Shown here piece after piece: positions 1 to 8,667 of a stretch of DNA of 64,000 nucleotides. This DNA comes from Aromatoleum toluclasticum ATCC 700605 (lineage in GTDB: Bacteria > Pseudomonadota > Gammaproteobacteria > Burkholderiales > Rhodocyclaceae), in contig NZ_KB899494.1 of the NCBI RefSeq assembly GCF_000378245.1, positions 1 to 64,000 on the forward strand, written 5' to 3'. A model generated the notes under the pieces. That model did no database searches and was not told the DNA's origin. It was given only the letters and a program-made list of their open reading frames with translations. The translations under genes were made by a program, and so were the position numbers. Position 1 is the stretch's first letter, and each line of letters begins with the position of its first letter.

Positions 1-605
1 CGCTGCGTCTTGATCCCAAAATGCTGGCCCGGAGCAGGCCTGACGAACTCCATTCGAAGCGCCGATGCCACAGAATCGGGGGCGATTCCCAAGTGCGTCG
101 CCCTCATCCCACCGCTGGCGCCGGCGTCGGTCTCCCGCGCTCGAATTCAATCTCCATAGCGCATCGCCTACGCTGAGCGCTCCCGACCGAAATCCGCGGT
201 TTCCTCCCTGGAGCGTTGTCCAACGCCTGCCATCAGCCTCGACCGATCATCGACGGCTTTCCCGATTGGCAGGCGTCGAACAACGCTAAACCAGTGCCGA
301 CCTTGGGCCTGACGCCGACGTCGGGCGGCAATGCGGCGGTTACCTGCCGCTCACCTGCTTGCGGCGGTGAACGACCGCTTCCTTTGTCTGGCTATAGCCG
401 GACCCGACCCAACGCAGCTAATCACTCGACCCATGGCTCACCGGCAGGCGCCAGAGCCAAGCGGTCGTCCAGTAGGACTGCCCAAAGACCGCCGGTCCGC
501 AAGAGTCGGCATATGCCCCGCAATTCAAACCAAGCAGCAATGCTCGCCCTGAGTATTGCAGCAAAGCTGCCAATTAGCACCAATCTGTAAGGCGTTTCTC
601 GTATA
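1..605. other. No confident gene; left edge of low-G+C accessory patch
   Basis: No open frame here has a recognisable product. A short frame open from the left edge (frame 1, stop near 166) could be the tail of a gene outside the window, but nothing in it is recognisable. The stretch around 330-520 has scattered short frames of the sort seen in intergenic repeat remnants. Base composition is lower in G+C than the sequence after 5.2 kb. Confidence 0.4.
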
Positions 606-3600
606 TCACGATACTTTTTTGTCTCTTCCTTTTTTCGCGTACCGCTCCTCCATGGCTTCCACAACCGCCTTGTTGCGCATGAGAAAAGATCCCTGCAGCC
701 GCTTCAGCAGACTTTGCGCATGCACGGGCTTCGACTGCTGTCCAGGAAGCTTTTTTGTGGCATGGGATTTCAGCTCGATGCCGCGCTGGGTCTCCAAATC
801 GATTCCCGCCGCCGCGGCCAAGCGGACTTTCTCCGCATGTGGCATGTGAAACATGTAGAGGTGGCGAGCGACCTGCCCCTGCAGCAGCTTGTAGCCGAAG
901 TAATTGCGGTCCATGGATTCGGCCAAAGCTTTTATTTCCTCGCTCGGCGGGTTGCCGGGATAGCTCAACTTGGATGAAGCCTTGACGATCTGGTAGGCAA
1001 GGCTGCCTTCGGCCCTGGCCACTTGGTCGATGATGGCCGAGAGCTTGGGAGAACCGATAATCTCGCCTTGGCGGCTCACGAACGAATCAGCCACGGCCCC
1101 CAGGACATTGAAGATGAATCGCTTGGCAATTTTGTCCGCCCTTTCAGCGGGCACGGACGGCCAGTTCTTTTTGAGCCGGTCGGTAATTTCCATGAGGACA
1201 GCATCCGGCGCCGAATTGATGACAGAGATGAAGTAATTGACCCCGCGCAGCGGCGCATCGAAAAGCCGCTTGACCAGATCGGTCTTAACATCCTTTGGGA
1301 TCGAGCCGTATCGGCCCTTGATGACCTGACCGAGGATCTCGCTGGTCTTGAAGAGAAGATTGAGTTGGGTTACCTGATCCAGTTCCTGGATCGAGGAAAC
1401 TTCCTTATCGAGCATCGGTTCAGGCAACTCGGCCGCCTTGTCCTCGGTTTTCCGGGCCTCGCGGTTGTTTTCGACCACATTGGTCGCATCGACCACGATT
1501 TTCGCCTTGTTGCTGACCCAGGTGTTTAGGAGCTCGGCGTCATCTTCCAGCCTCAGTATCGGGATATCGCCCAGAATTGAAGTCAGTAGATCGGCGATTT
1601 CCTGGATTACCCAGTCACTTTGGATATGATGTGTCAGGAAGAGGACGACGTTGGCGTTCTCCCGCAGATACAGATGGGCGCAAAGGTGTTTGATGAGATC
1701 CCTGATCTCCACCTTTTCGCTATGGATTGCTAGGTACTTAGCGACGAAGAAGTATTCCAAGTAGGAATAGGCGAAGGCATAGCCGCCATTCCGGGCAACG
1801 AGGATCTTGGTCCTTTCGAGTAAACGCAGCCGCTCGATAGGGTCGGTGGGGTGCATTTCATCGGAAAACCACTGGTTGAATCTCATTAGGTCGGCTGCGC
1901 TGAGGACCTTCTCTTTGCTCTGGAAATACTCCCAGGCCAGATAGACGAGATAGCTTTGAATCTCATCGATCTCGTCCGCCTTGACCCGTGCAAGGGTTAG
2001 GGAGTGGCGGAACATGTATTCGTAGTATTGTGCCGTTCCTGCGTTGGCCAGGGATCCGCGCTCGTTCACTTCGATGGTCTGTAGTAGGACCAGCGTATTA
2101 AAGGCAGTCATCGGCACAAGCCCCTTGCTGAGGACGCTGTTGATCGCCCGCTCGGCGGAGTGGACCTTCTCCTGGAGTTCCACCTCCCCCCGCGGGCTGC
2201 CGATCTCGTACCAGCGGCGGATGAGATCATGCCGCAGCTTGTAACCGAAGCCGAGCATCCTAAAGTCCTTGTACTCGGTGGTGGCTTTGGCCGCTTCGGT
2301 CGAAGAGATGACGGAAACCTCGTAGCGCTCGCCGGCAGTGGTGATGACCCGACCGAACTGTCCCTCAATGTTTCTCAGGACTCGGGCAAGGACATCTCCC
2401 CGGGAGCCCACTTCATCCAGGTTGTCGACCAGGGCCACCTTTTCCTCGAAGGGCACTTGGGCGTACTTGTGGACCGATTCATCGCCGTACTGGTCCGCAA
2501 CCAGACGGTCAACGTGCCGGCGGAAGTGTTCGGCACCATCGATGGCGTCCTTGGCGTCGAACAGGAGGGGTTTTAGTCCCTGGCACAGGAATTGGGCATA
2601 GAGGTGTTTCAGAAGACACGTCTTGCCAAACTGTTCATCCCCATAGATGAGGACCCGGCGGTGCTCTTCCTTCAACTGGAGGAAAACCGACGCATTGACG
2701 ACATCCTGCTCGTCCTTTTCGCTCTCGAACTCGGTCAGATCCGGGGAGACGAAAACATCGGAAAGCTGAATGACTTCGCGCTCCGGATGCAAGAAAGACG
2801 CATCAAGCGCCTCGAGCCAACTCTTGGCCCGATCTGTGAGATGAAAGCCGTTCTTAGGCCGCCGCTTTGGAATGGGCTGGGTGTTCCCCCAGTTCGCGAA
2901 GGCTTTCGGCGGCCGGTAGCATTCTCCATCCCAGGCAAACGACTCCGGTGCCACGGTTTCCTTGTCGATATCGATCAGGATTACCGCATAACCCGAAGAG
3001 CCATTCTCATCAAGCGCCGCGGCCTCGAAGAAGAGCGACGAACGCTTTTCAAGATCGCTCACCAAGCTAGTAGTTAGGTTGTGCTCATGCCCTGACATCA
3101 CCATCTGATAGTTGGCCTTGGCCATCTCCCGCAATGGGTGGTAGGCGGTCTGAGCGTACCAGTTAAGCGGGTGGTGCATCATGAGGATGTTGATGTTGGC
3201 CGTATCCTCCTGGATGGCTTTGTAGCGCTCGACGGGGAAGACCGCCTCGCCCTCTGGAACGGTGGCCACCCAACTCGGATTGATAGCGGAAAACCGCAGG
3301 GTTTTCTCGCCGAAGGTGTAGCGGTAGTCCTTCCAGAGCTTGTCGCCGCAGCACATGCCCGTGGTGCCAAGGCCCCCTTCGAACTGATAGTAGTGGGCGA
3401 GGGGTTCAGTGCAGACATCGATGACGTCATCGTCAATACTTGGACCGGTCTCGGATCGCAAGGATTTCACGAGGTGGGTGCGGGTCGACTTCGACTGTTT
3501 GAACGTGCCATCGTGGTTGCCCGGGGTTACCAGAATCTCGATCTGACCGAGGAAGTCTTTACGGAGATCGGCCCTCAATTCATCCACGAAGGTGCGCGCC

Positions 3601-3779
3601 AGTCGGAATTCCTCCGCCTCACCGGATTGGGTGATGTCACCGGTATAAACGATGAAAATCGCGCCAACATCTGCGAGGATCGGTCGCAATGTCGCCGCGA
3701 TCTGGCGATGCCGGCTTAATACCGGCGAGTTGGCGTTATGGATATGGCTGTCGCTAAGATGGAGGAGGATGGCTTTCAT
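606..3779 (-). CDS. Metallophosphoesterase fused to a NACHT/STAND-like NTPase, candidate defence protein
   Basis: 1,057 residues from an ATG reading MKAILLHLSDSH; the open frame extends upstream but domain homology starts here. Residues 1-270 form a calcineurin-like phosphoesterase with all metal motifs visible: D10-x-H12, GD at 47-48, GNHD at 87-90, HH at 202-203 and GHEH at 230-233. A P-loop follows at 380-387 (GDEQFGKT), with a Walker B-like segment ending D452-N-L-D455-E456. Two acidic residues just after the Walker B aspartate are a NACHT hallmark. The remaining ~550 residues are predicted mainly helical, without an obvious signal peptide or membrane segment. By analogy with STAND proteins, the C-terminus may sense, the NTPase may oligomerise and the phosphoesterase may act on nucleic acid or nucleotides; this is inference. 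The gene stands alone and has lower G+C than its neighbours (the row at 1561 is 29/60 G+C; the row at 5401 is 48/60), suggesting transfer. Confidence 0.85.
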   Translation of the reverse strand: MKAILLHLSDSHIHNANSPVLSRHRQIAATLRPILADVGAIFIVYTGDITQSGEAEEFRLARTFVDELRADLRKDFLGQIEILVTPGNHDGTFKQSKSTRTHLVKSLRSETGPSIDDDVIDVCTEPLAHYYQFEGGLGTTGMCCGDKLWKDYRYTFGEKTLRFSAINPSWVATVPEGEAVFPVERYKAIQEDTANINILMMHHPLNWYAQTAYHPLREMAKANYQMVMSGHEHNLTTSLVSDLEKRSSLFFEAAALDENGSSGYAVILIDIDKETVAPESFAWDGECYRPPKAFANWGNTQPIPKRRPKNGFHLTDRAKSWLEALDASFLHPEREVIQLSDVFVSPDLTEFESEKDEQDVVNASVFLQLKEEHRRVLIYGDEQFGKTCLLKHLYAQFLCQGLKPLLFDAKDAIDGAEHFRRHVDRLVADQYGDESVHKYAQVPFEEKVALVDNLDEVGSRGDVLARVLRNIEGQFGRVITTAGERYEVSVISSTEAAKATTEYKDFRMLGFGYKLRHDLIRRWYEIGSPRGEVELQEKVHSAERAINSVLSKGLVPMTAFNTLVLLQTIEVNERGSLANAGTAQYYEYMFRHSLTLARVKADEIDEIQSYLVYLAWEYFQSKEKVLSAADLMRFNQWFSDEMHPTDPIERLRLLERTKILVARNGGYAFAYSYLEYFFVAKYLAIHSEKVEIRDLIKHLCAHLYLRENANVVLFLTHHIQSDWVIQEIADLLTSILGDIPILRLEDDAELLNTWVSNKAKIVVDATNVVENNREARKTEDKAAELPEPMLDKEVSSIQELDQVTQLNLLFKTSEILGQVIKGRYGSIPKDVKTDLVKRLFDAPLRGVNYFISVINSAPDAVLMEITDRLKKNWPSVPAERADKIAKRFIFNVLGAVADSFVSRQGEIIGSPKLSAIIDQVARAEGSLAYQIVKASSKLSYPGNPPSEEIKALAESMDRNYFGYKLLQGQVARHLYMFHMPHAEKVRLAAAAGIDLETQRGIELKSHATKKLPGQQSKPVHAQSLLKRLQGSFLMRNKAVVEAMEERYAKKGRDKKVS

Positions 3780-4097
3780 GGCGTCGCTTGACTCAGGGTT
3801 TCGGCATGGCCATAAGCATAGCTGATCTGCATGATGTGGGTGCCCGCGGCCTAGACCCAAAACAACCATCAGCCTTGGGTACTGAGGCGTTAGGGGCGAG
3901 CTACCACCCTCGAGGCAGCAAACTCGACCGCCCGCTGGGCTTGCCTTGAATACTGCCTTCTCGCATGTCCGGTTTCCGTGTGGAAGCGGCCCGTGTTGCT
4001 AGCAACCATGAGCGTCGACTTTGGCCGAGCAGCCGCCCTCAAGTCCGACTCGCCCAAAAAAAAACGTGGTAGTGGGCTGTCAGACGAGCCAGTCACG
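3780..4097. other. Gene-free 318 bp upstream of the phosphoesterase-NTPase
   Basis: No supported gene. A 68-codon frame on the minus strand (3890-4096) has the look of intergenic repeat sequence rather than a protein. The region must hold the promoter of the leftward gene, but no convincing -35/-10 pair was found. An A-run lies at about 4056-4063. Confidence 0.4.
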
Positions 4098-4739
4098 TTA
4101 CCACTGGGGCTTGCTCACGTTCTCTGCGAAGGCGGAGAACATGAGGTTGAAGCTGAGGCTCACCCGCTCGTGTTCGCTGCCGTTTGCGTCGACGGAGTGC
4201 TGCAGGTAGGACGGGAACATCAGCAGGGTGCCGTTCGTGACGCTCACGACGACGTGATCGGTATTCTCGGCGGTAAGTTCGACGACCGGCGGCCGGATGA
4301 GGGCGGTCTGGGGTCGCGGGTCGTGGAAGTTGATGGTGTCGGCGCCGGGCGATGTGCGCAGGTAATAAACGCCACTCAGGAAGTTGTTCGGGTGCATGTG
4401 CATCGGGTGCGCGGCGCCCGGGGCGAGGATGTTGGCCCAGCAGCCGGTGATCTCGAAGGCGTCGTAGCCGGTACGCAGGAATCGCAGCACGCTCTTCGCT
4501 ACGCTGTCGATGCACGCGACAAGCTCCGCGAATTCTGCGCGGCGGTGCAGCGTCTGCACGGACTGCCAGCCCTGGCCTGGTGCGAGCGGCGCCGCGTCGC
4601 GCCGTAGCTCGTCCAGCACCGCCAGCAGCTTCGCGCCCATCGGTTCGTACAGCTCCGGTTTCAGCTGGACCTTCCACACCAGCGTGGCGAACATCGGAAA
4701 GACATCCGAGGAGCCCCAGCGGTTGATCTCTTGCACCAT
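4098..4739 (-). CDS. Putative 2OG-Fe(II) oxygenase family protein (TIGR02466-like)
   Basis: 213 residues. The ATG at 4739 was chosen because GGGAAG lies just upstream; an in-frame ATG at 4772 is the alternative. The protein resembles the TIGR02466 group of putative 2-oxoglutarate/Fe(II) oxygenases. The segment from 101 to 127 (WANILAPG, then HPMHMHPNNF, then LSGVYYL) carries H114 and H116. A second conserved block has H181 and R192 before a SLSFNLMFS strand. These fit a double-stranded beta-helix with histidine iron ligands and an arginine for 2OG. A classical HxD pair is not obvious, so catalytic activity is uncertain. The substrate is unknown. It is monocistronic, facing the phosphoesterase-NTPase across an empty 318-bp gap. 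Confidence 0.72.
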   Translation of the reverse strand: MVQEINRWGSSDVFPMFATLVWKVQLKPELYEPMGAKLLAVLDELRRDAAPLAPGQGWQSVQTLHRRAEFAELVACIDSVAKSVLRFLRTGYDAFEITGCWANILAPGAAHPMHMHPNNFLSGVYYLRTSPGADTINFHDPRPQTALIRPPVVELTAENTDHVVVSVTNGTLLMFPSYLQHSVDANGSEHERVSLSFNLMFSAFAENVSKPQW

Positions 4740-4873
4740 GACACGACTTCCCGCTTCGAAAGCCAATCGCAAGCATTCGGAGACACGTTTTCAGAGCAGC
4801 GTTGCCTGCGTCGCCGTTACCCACTGCATTTCAATATAGATCCGTGCGAGCCGCGGGGCTGCCTCCCGCGTGA

Positions 4874-4947
4874 CGGGAAAAACGGGGACAGACCACAATT
4901 TGCGCAGTCGCGGGAAAAACGGGGACAGACCACAATTTGCGCAGTCG
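4874..4947. repeat. Two perfect tandem copies of a 37-bp unit
   Basis: Copies lie at 4874-4910 and 4911-4947 and are identical. Each begins CGGGAAAAACGGGGACAGAC and ends TTTGCGCAGTCG. The core GGGGACAGACC-CAATTT is shared with the palindrome inside uvrA at 30446-30504, which differs by a C for A at one position. Sequences with this core are common as dispersed repeats in environmental proteobacteria (general knowledge). Whether a transposase acts on them is not shown by this window. Confidence 0.85.
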
Positions 4948-5001
4948 TGACGCGCTGGATGAGCTCCCTGACTTACTTGCTTCCCTCCCCACCTCCGACT
5001 C

Positions 5002-5097
5002 CCCCAACTGCGCCTCGTCGAGAAACAGGTACTCGTTGCCATCGACCCGCGGCTCGCGCTCGCGCCACGCTTCCAGCACGGCGTCGATGCCACTAAG
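5002..5097 (-). pseudogene. Fragment of an AAA_14-type ATPase
   Basis: A minus-strand frame of about 32 codons reads GIDAVLEAWREREPRVDG followed by NEYLFLDEAQLG. It has the form of the helix plus Walker B strand (YLFLDE-x-Q) of ATPases of the AAA_14/DUF4143 kind. A stop codon sits immediately upstream, and downstream the frame runs into unrelated sequence and the tandem repeat. No other part of such a gene is visible, so it looks like a remnant. The match is by eye over a short stretch and could be coincidental. Confidence 0.35.
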
Positions 5098-5188
5098 TTA
5101 ACGGCGTGCTTCCATGTCGTTCCCGATTTGATCGCGCGCAGGACGTAGGTACACTGCGTGCTCTGCCCGCGAGGCCCCGCCCCTGCCC

Positions 5189-7348
5189 ATGTCGTTCTTC
5201 CGCACCGTGAAATTCCGCATCATCGGACTCGGCATCGTGCTCGTCGTCGTCGGGGTCCTGGTACGTCAGCTCGTCATCCTGCCGGCGGTGCGGGACCGCG
5301 TGCACGACGTCGTAGCGGACGCGCAGGTGTCGATCGCGACCTATGTTGCTCGGGACCTCGCTTACAGCCTCCACCTGCGCCGCACGCTGATCGGTGAATT
5401 GGCGGGCACGCTGCCGCCTGCGCTGCCGCCTGCGCTGTTGCCGCAGCACGCGCAGCTCGCGACGTGGCTGGGCGAGCGCGAACGCCTGAGCCCGCTCTTC
5501 GACCGCGGGCTGCGGGTGCTGCGGCCCGATGGCGAGCGGGTGGCGGACAGTCCCAGGGCCGGCGGCGGCGATGCGTCGCCCTTGCCCGCCGTTTCCGAGG
5601 CCGACTGGTTCCGTGCGGCACTCGGTTCGGAGGGTCCGGTGATCAGCAGGCCGCACCGCGACGGTGCCGACGGCGCGCCGGTCATCGTCATGGCGGCAGC
5701 GGTGCGCGACGGCGGCGGGCGCGTGCTGGGCGTGCTGGCAGGCGAACTGCGGCTCGACGAGGGGGGCTTTCTGCGCGAACTGCAGCAGACGCGGCTGGGC
5801 GCGAGTGGCGGATTCCGGGTGATCTCGCCCGCCGACAAGCTGTTCGTCGCCTCGAACGACCCGGCGATGGTGCTCCAGCCCACGCCGGCGCCGGGCATCA
5901 ACCTGCTGCTCGATCGCGCGATGACCGGATATCGGGGCGCCGGCATCATGGTCGATGCGCAGGGCGCGAACGAACTCGCAGCCATCGCGGCCGTGCCCGA
6001 CACCGGATGGCTCGTCGTCGCCCACACGCCGACGGCCGAAGTGTCGCAGCCGGTCGCGGAACTGCGCCGCCTGCTGTGGCGCAATTCGTTCGGCACGATG
6101 ATCGTGCTGAGCCTCATCCTGATGCTGGTGCTGCCGCGCCTGCTGCGGCCGCTGACGGATGCGGCGCGCGCGATTCGCGAGATGGCCGACGGCAAACGGG
6201 AGCTCGCCCCTCTCGCCATAACTCGCCAGGACGAAGTCGGTGACCTGCTGCTCGGATTCAACAGCCTGGCGACGAGGCTGCACGACAAGGAGCAGGCGCT
6301 TCTGCAGACCCTGAAACAGCTCGACCAGCTCGCCGGGACCGATGCACTGACCGGTGCATGGAATCGGCGCCAGTTCTACCAGGTCGTGACACTGGAACTC
6401 GAGCGCGCCCGCCGCTATCGTCACCCCCTCGCGCTGATCCTGCTCGACATCGATCTGTTCAAGGGCATCAACGATCGCTACGGCCACGTCAAGGGCGACG
6501 AAGTCCTGCAGGCAGTCGCGGGCTGTATCCGCAGTACCCTGCGCATGCCCGATTCGCTGACCCGCTGGGGGGGCGAGGAGTTTCTCGTGCTGCTGCCCGA
6601 CACGGATCTCGCAAGCGCGAGGGTGCTGGCCGAGCGCGCACGGGCCTGTATCGCGGCGTATCACATGGACGGAGTCGACAGCATCACGGCGAGTTTCGGC
6701 GTGGCCGAGCTGGGCGACAACGAATCCCGCAACGACTGGATCGCGCGCGCCGATGCCGCGCTGTACCGCGCAAAGCAGGGCGGACGAAACCGCGTCGAGG
6801 CCGATCATGCCGTGGTCAGCCACACGGCAGAGCAGGACGGACTGATCAAGCTCGTGTGGCATGCGTCCTTCGAGAGCGGCAACGCCGAACTGGACACCGA
6901 ACATCGCAAGCTGTTCGACGAAATCAACGCGCTGTGGGCCCTGATCGTTGCGGAGCGCCCCATTGCGGAGATTCGCGCGGCCATCGAGGCGCTATACGGG
7001 AAGATGCTGGGCCATTTCCGCGACGAGGAACGGCTCCTGCAGCGCATCGGCTACCCCGACCTCGCCGCGCACATCCGGATGCACGATGCGCTCACCGTAC
7101 GGGCGGACACGCTGATCGCGGACTTCCGCCGCGGCGGCGCGGACTTCGGCGCGCTCTTCACCTTCCTCGCCCACGACATGGTCGCCCGACACATCGTCAG
7201 CCAGGACCGCGCCTATTTTCCATACCTGGAAGCGACATCGCGATCGGATCACGGCGTCGCGCCCGTCACAGCGCATGGCGGTGATCGTCAGCTCCGGGCG
7301 GACAGCGCCGCATCGGCCCGGACCGCCCTCGCGGACGACGCGGCGTAG
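5189..7348 (+). CDS. Membrane diguanylate cyclase with C-terminal hemerythrin domain
   Basis: 719 residues. One membrane helix (about 10-31) leads into a periplasmic sensor region of roughly 280 residues, probably a cache domain. A second helix near 310-330 precedes a HAMP-like linker. A GGDEF domain follows with an intact GGEEF active site at 461-465 and an RxxD inhibitory site (RMPD) five residues before it, so active and product-inhibited c-di-GMP synthesis is expected. From about 550 to the end lies a hemerythrin domain with the spaced ligands H(ASF), HRKLFDE, HFRDEE, H-x4-H and HDMVARHI-x4-D. This would bind a di-iron centre able to sense O2 or redox state. It appears monocistronic. The input could be a periplasmic ligand, oxygen, or both; this is inferred from domain content only. 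Confidence 0.93.
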   Translation: MSFFRTVKFRIIGLGIVLVVVGVLVRQLVILPAVRDRVHDVVADAQVSIATYVARDLAYSLHLRRTLIGELAGTLPPALPPALLPQHAQLATWLGERERLSPLFDRGLRVLRPDGERVADSPRAGGGDASPLPAVSEADWFRAALGSEGPVISRPHRDGADGAPVIVMAAAVRDGGGRVLGVLAGELRLDEGGFLRELQQTRLGASGGFRVISPADKLFVASNDPAMVLQPTPAPGINLLLDRAMTGYRGAGIMVDAQGANELAAIAAVPDTGWLVVAHTPTAEVSQPVAELRRLLWRNSFGTMIVLSLILMLVLPRLLRPLTDAARAIREMADGKRELAPLAITRQDEVGDLLLGFNSLATRLHDKEQALLQTLKQLDQLAGTDALTGAWNRRQFYQVVTLELERARRYRHPLALILLDIDLFKGINDRYGHVKGDEVLQAVAGCIRSTLRMPDSLTRWGGEEFLVLLPDTDLASARVLAERARACIAAYHMDGVDSITASFGVAELGDNESRNDWIARADAALYRAKQGGRNRVEADHAVVSHTAEQDGLIKLVWHASFESGNAELDTEHRKLFDEINALWALIVAERPIAEIRAAIEALYGKMLGHFRDEERLLQRIGYPDLAAHIRMHDALTVRADTLIADFRRGGADFGALFTFLAHDMVARHIVSQDRAYFPYLEATSRSDHGVAPVTAHGGDRQLRADSAASARTALADDAA

Positions 7349-7419
7349 AAGACCAGCGGCTGTTAAGCTGTTCCCGCCAGGCCGGGCAACCGACCGGCGC
7401 TGTCTAACAGGCTCCCCGC

Positions 7420-7911
7420 ATGAAGACCCTGCTGATCGTCTATCACACCATGACCGGCGGCACGCTGCAGATGGCGCGCGCCGCCGCCGATGCGGCCACC
7501 GCGGACGGCTCGGTCGCGGTGCGCCTGCTGCATGCGCACGAGGCGGGCGCCGACGACGTCCTGGCCGCCGACGGCTACATCTTCGCGACGCCCGAGAACC
7601 TGGCTGCGATTTCGGGCCAGATGAAGGATTTCTTCGATCGCACCTACTATCCCGTGCTGGATCGCATCAATGGCCGGCCTTACGCGACGCTCGTGTGTGC
7701 GGGCAGCGACGGCAGCAACGCGGCGCGGCAGATCGAGCGCATCGCAACCGGGTGGCGGCTGAAGCCGGTCGCGCCGCCGCTGATCGTGTGCACGCATGCG
7801 CAAACGCCCGACGAGATTCTCCGGCCGAAACACATCGGCGCCGACGAGCTCGACCGCTGCAAGGAACTCGGCGCCGGAATCGCGGCAGGTCTGGCGCTGG
7901 GGATCTTCTGA
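7420..7911 (+). CDS. Flavodoxin-like NAD(P)H-dependent oxidoreductase family protein
   Basis: 163 residues. The N-terminus has the form of a flavodoxin first strand and phosphate loop (LLIVYHTMTGGT, residues 4-15). It is followed by the 50s/60s-loop type segments GYIFATPENLAA and DFFDRTYYPV, typical of the flavodoxin-like reductase group. It should bind FMN and act in the cytosol, but donor and acceptor cannot be read from the sequence. A weak AGG precedes the ATG. arsC follows 88 bp later in the same direction; a link to arsenate reduction is possible but not shown. Confidence 0.75.
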   Translation: MKTLLIVYHTMTGGTLQMARAAADAATADGSVAVRLLHAHEAGADDVLAADGYIFATPENLAAISGQMKDFFDRTYYPVLDRINGRPYATLVCAGSDGSNAARQIERIATGWRLKPVAPPLIVCTHAQTPDEILRPKHIGADELDRCKELGAGIAAGLALGIF

Positions 7912-7999
7912 AGGAAGTCGGCGGCGGTCGCGGCCCTTGCCGCCTTCCGTGACCCGTACAATTCCCCCTTTCAGCCCCATTTTCATGAGCCTGCCTTCC

Positions 8000-8359
8000 A
8001 TGACCGACGTGACCATCTACCACAACCCGCGCTGCGGCAATTCGCGCGGCGCCCTGCAGATCCTGCGCGAACACGGCATAGAACCGCGCGTCGTCGACTA
8101 CCTGAAGACGCCGCCGGGCCGTGACGAACTGGTCGGACTGATCTCGGCCAGCGGCCTCGCCGTGCGCGAGATCATGCGCGACAAGGAAGCCGTCTTCGCC
8201 GAGCTCGGCCTTGCTTCGCCCGAGCGCAGCGACGACGAACTGATCGACGCGATGCTCGCGCATCCGATCCTGATCAACCGCCCTATCGTCGTGACGCCGC
8301 TGGGCACGCGGCTGTGCCGGCCGCCCGAGCGGGTGCGGGAGATCCTGCCGCCGGCCTGA
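8000..8359 (+). CDS. arsC: Arsenate reductase, glutaredoxin-coupled type
   Basis: 119 residues counted from the ATG at 8000, where family homology begins; an in-frame ATG at 7985 would add five residues. All four residues known to matter in plasmid R773 ArsC fall at the same numbers: C12 (in HNPRCGNSR), R60, R94 and R107. The family reduces arsenate to arsenite using glutathione and glutaredoxin in the cytosol. No arsR or arsB-type gene is adjacent, so this is an isolated copy. Some short ArsC-like proteins of the Spx/YffB kind have other roles, but the full residue set favours true arsenate reductase. Confidence 0.85.
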   Translation: MTDVTIYHNPRCGNSRGALQILREHGIEPRVVDYLKTPPGRDELVGLISASGLAVREIMRDKEAVFAELGLASPERSDDELIDAMLAHPILINRPIVVTPLGTRLCRPPERVREILPPA

Positions 8360-8667
8360 GGCGCCGCGTCCCGGGCGGCGCGCACCCGTATGGCTCACGA
8401 CACCTTCGCATCGTCCCCAAACCGGTGCGCTCATCGTTCTCACGCGGACGACGGCGACATGCAGCAGTTTGTTTTTCCTGAATTTTTTGCTTCAGGTCGC
8501 GACGGCCCGGATTTTGCGTGACTTCCATCGAGCGGCGCGGGACGGTCGTCGACTGTGCACGACTTCAATCCGCCCACACCGGCTCCACAAGATCCTGGTT
8601 CGTTTTCCAGGACGGCTAGCACGAAGACCCTCCCGGTCTTCTCCCTTCTTTCAAGAGGAGACATGCC
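8360..8667. other. 308-bp gap upstream of the CBS-domain gene
   Basis: No gene seen. A T-rich patch at 8470-8490 contains a short dyad, CCTGAA (8477-8482) and TTCAGG (8491-8496). It could be part of a promoter or a weak hairpin. A good ribosome binding site, AAGAGGAGA, stands just before the next ATG. Confidence 0.4.

Larger units (their letters stand above)
4740..5188. other. Gap with tandem repeat and ATPase remnant
   Basis: 449 bp without an intact gene. It contains the two-copy 37-bp repeat at 4874-4947 and, on the minus strand at 5002-5097, a short ATPase-like fragment. The last ~90 bp should carry the promoter and leader of the diguanylate cyclase that starts at 5189. No strong promoter was recognised. 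Confidence 0.5.

Noticed and set aside
1-165. Possible gene tail at the left edge (frame 1)
   Set aside because: Only 55 codons are visible, with no family resemblance; competing frames are equally open.
4874-4947. Tandem repeat considered as a CRISPR remnant
   Set aside because: The two units abut without unique spacers, and no cas gene is present.
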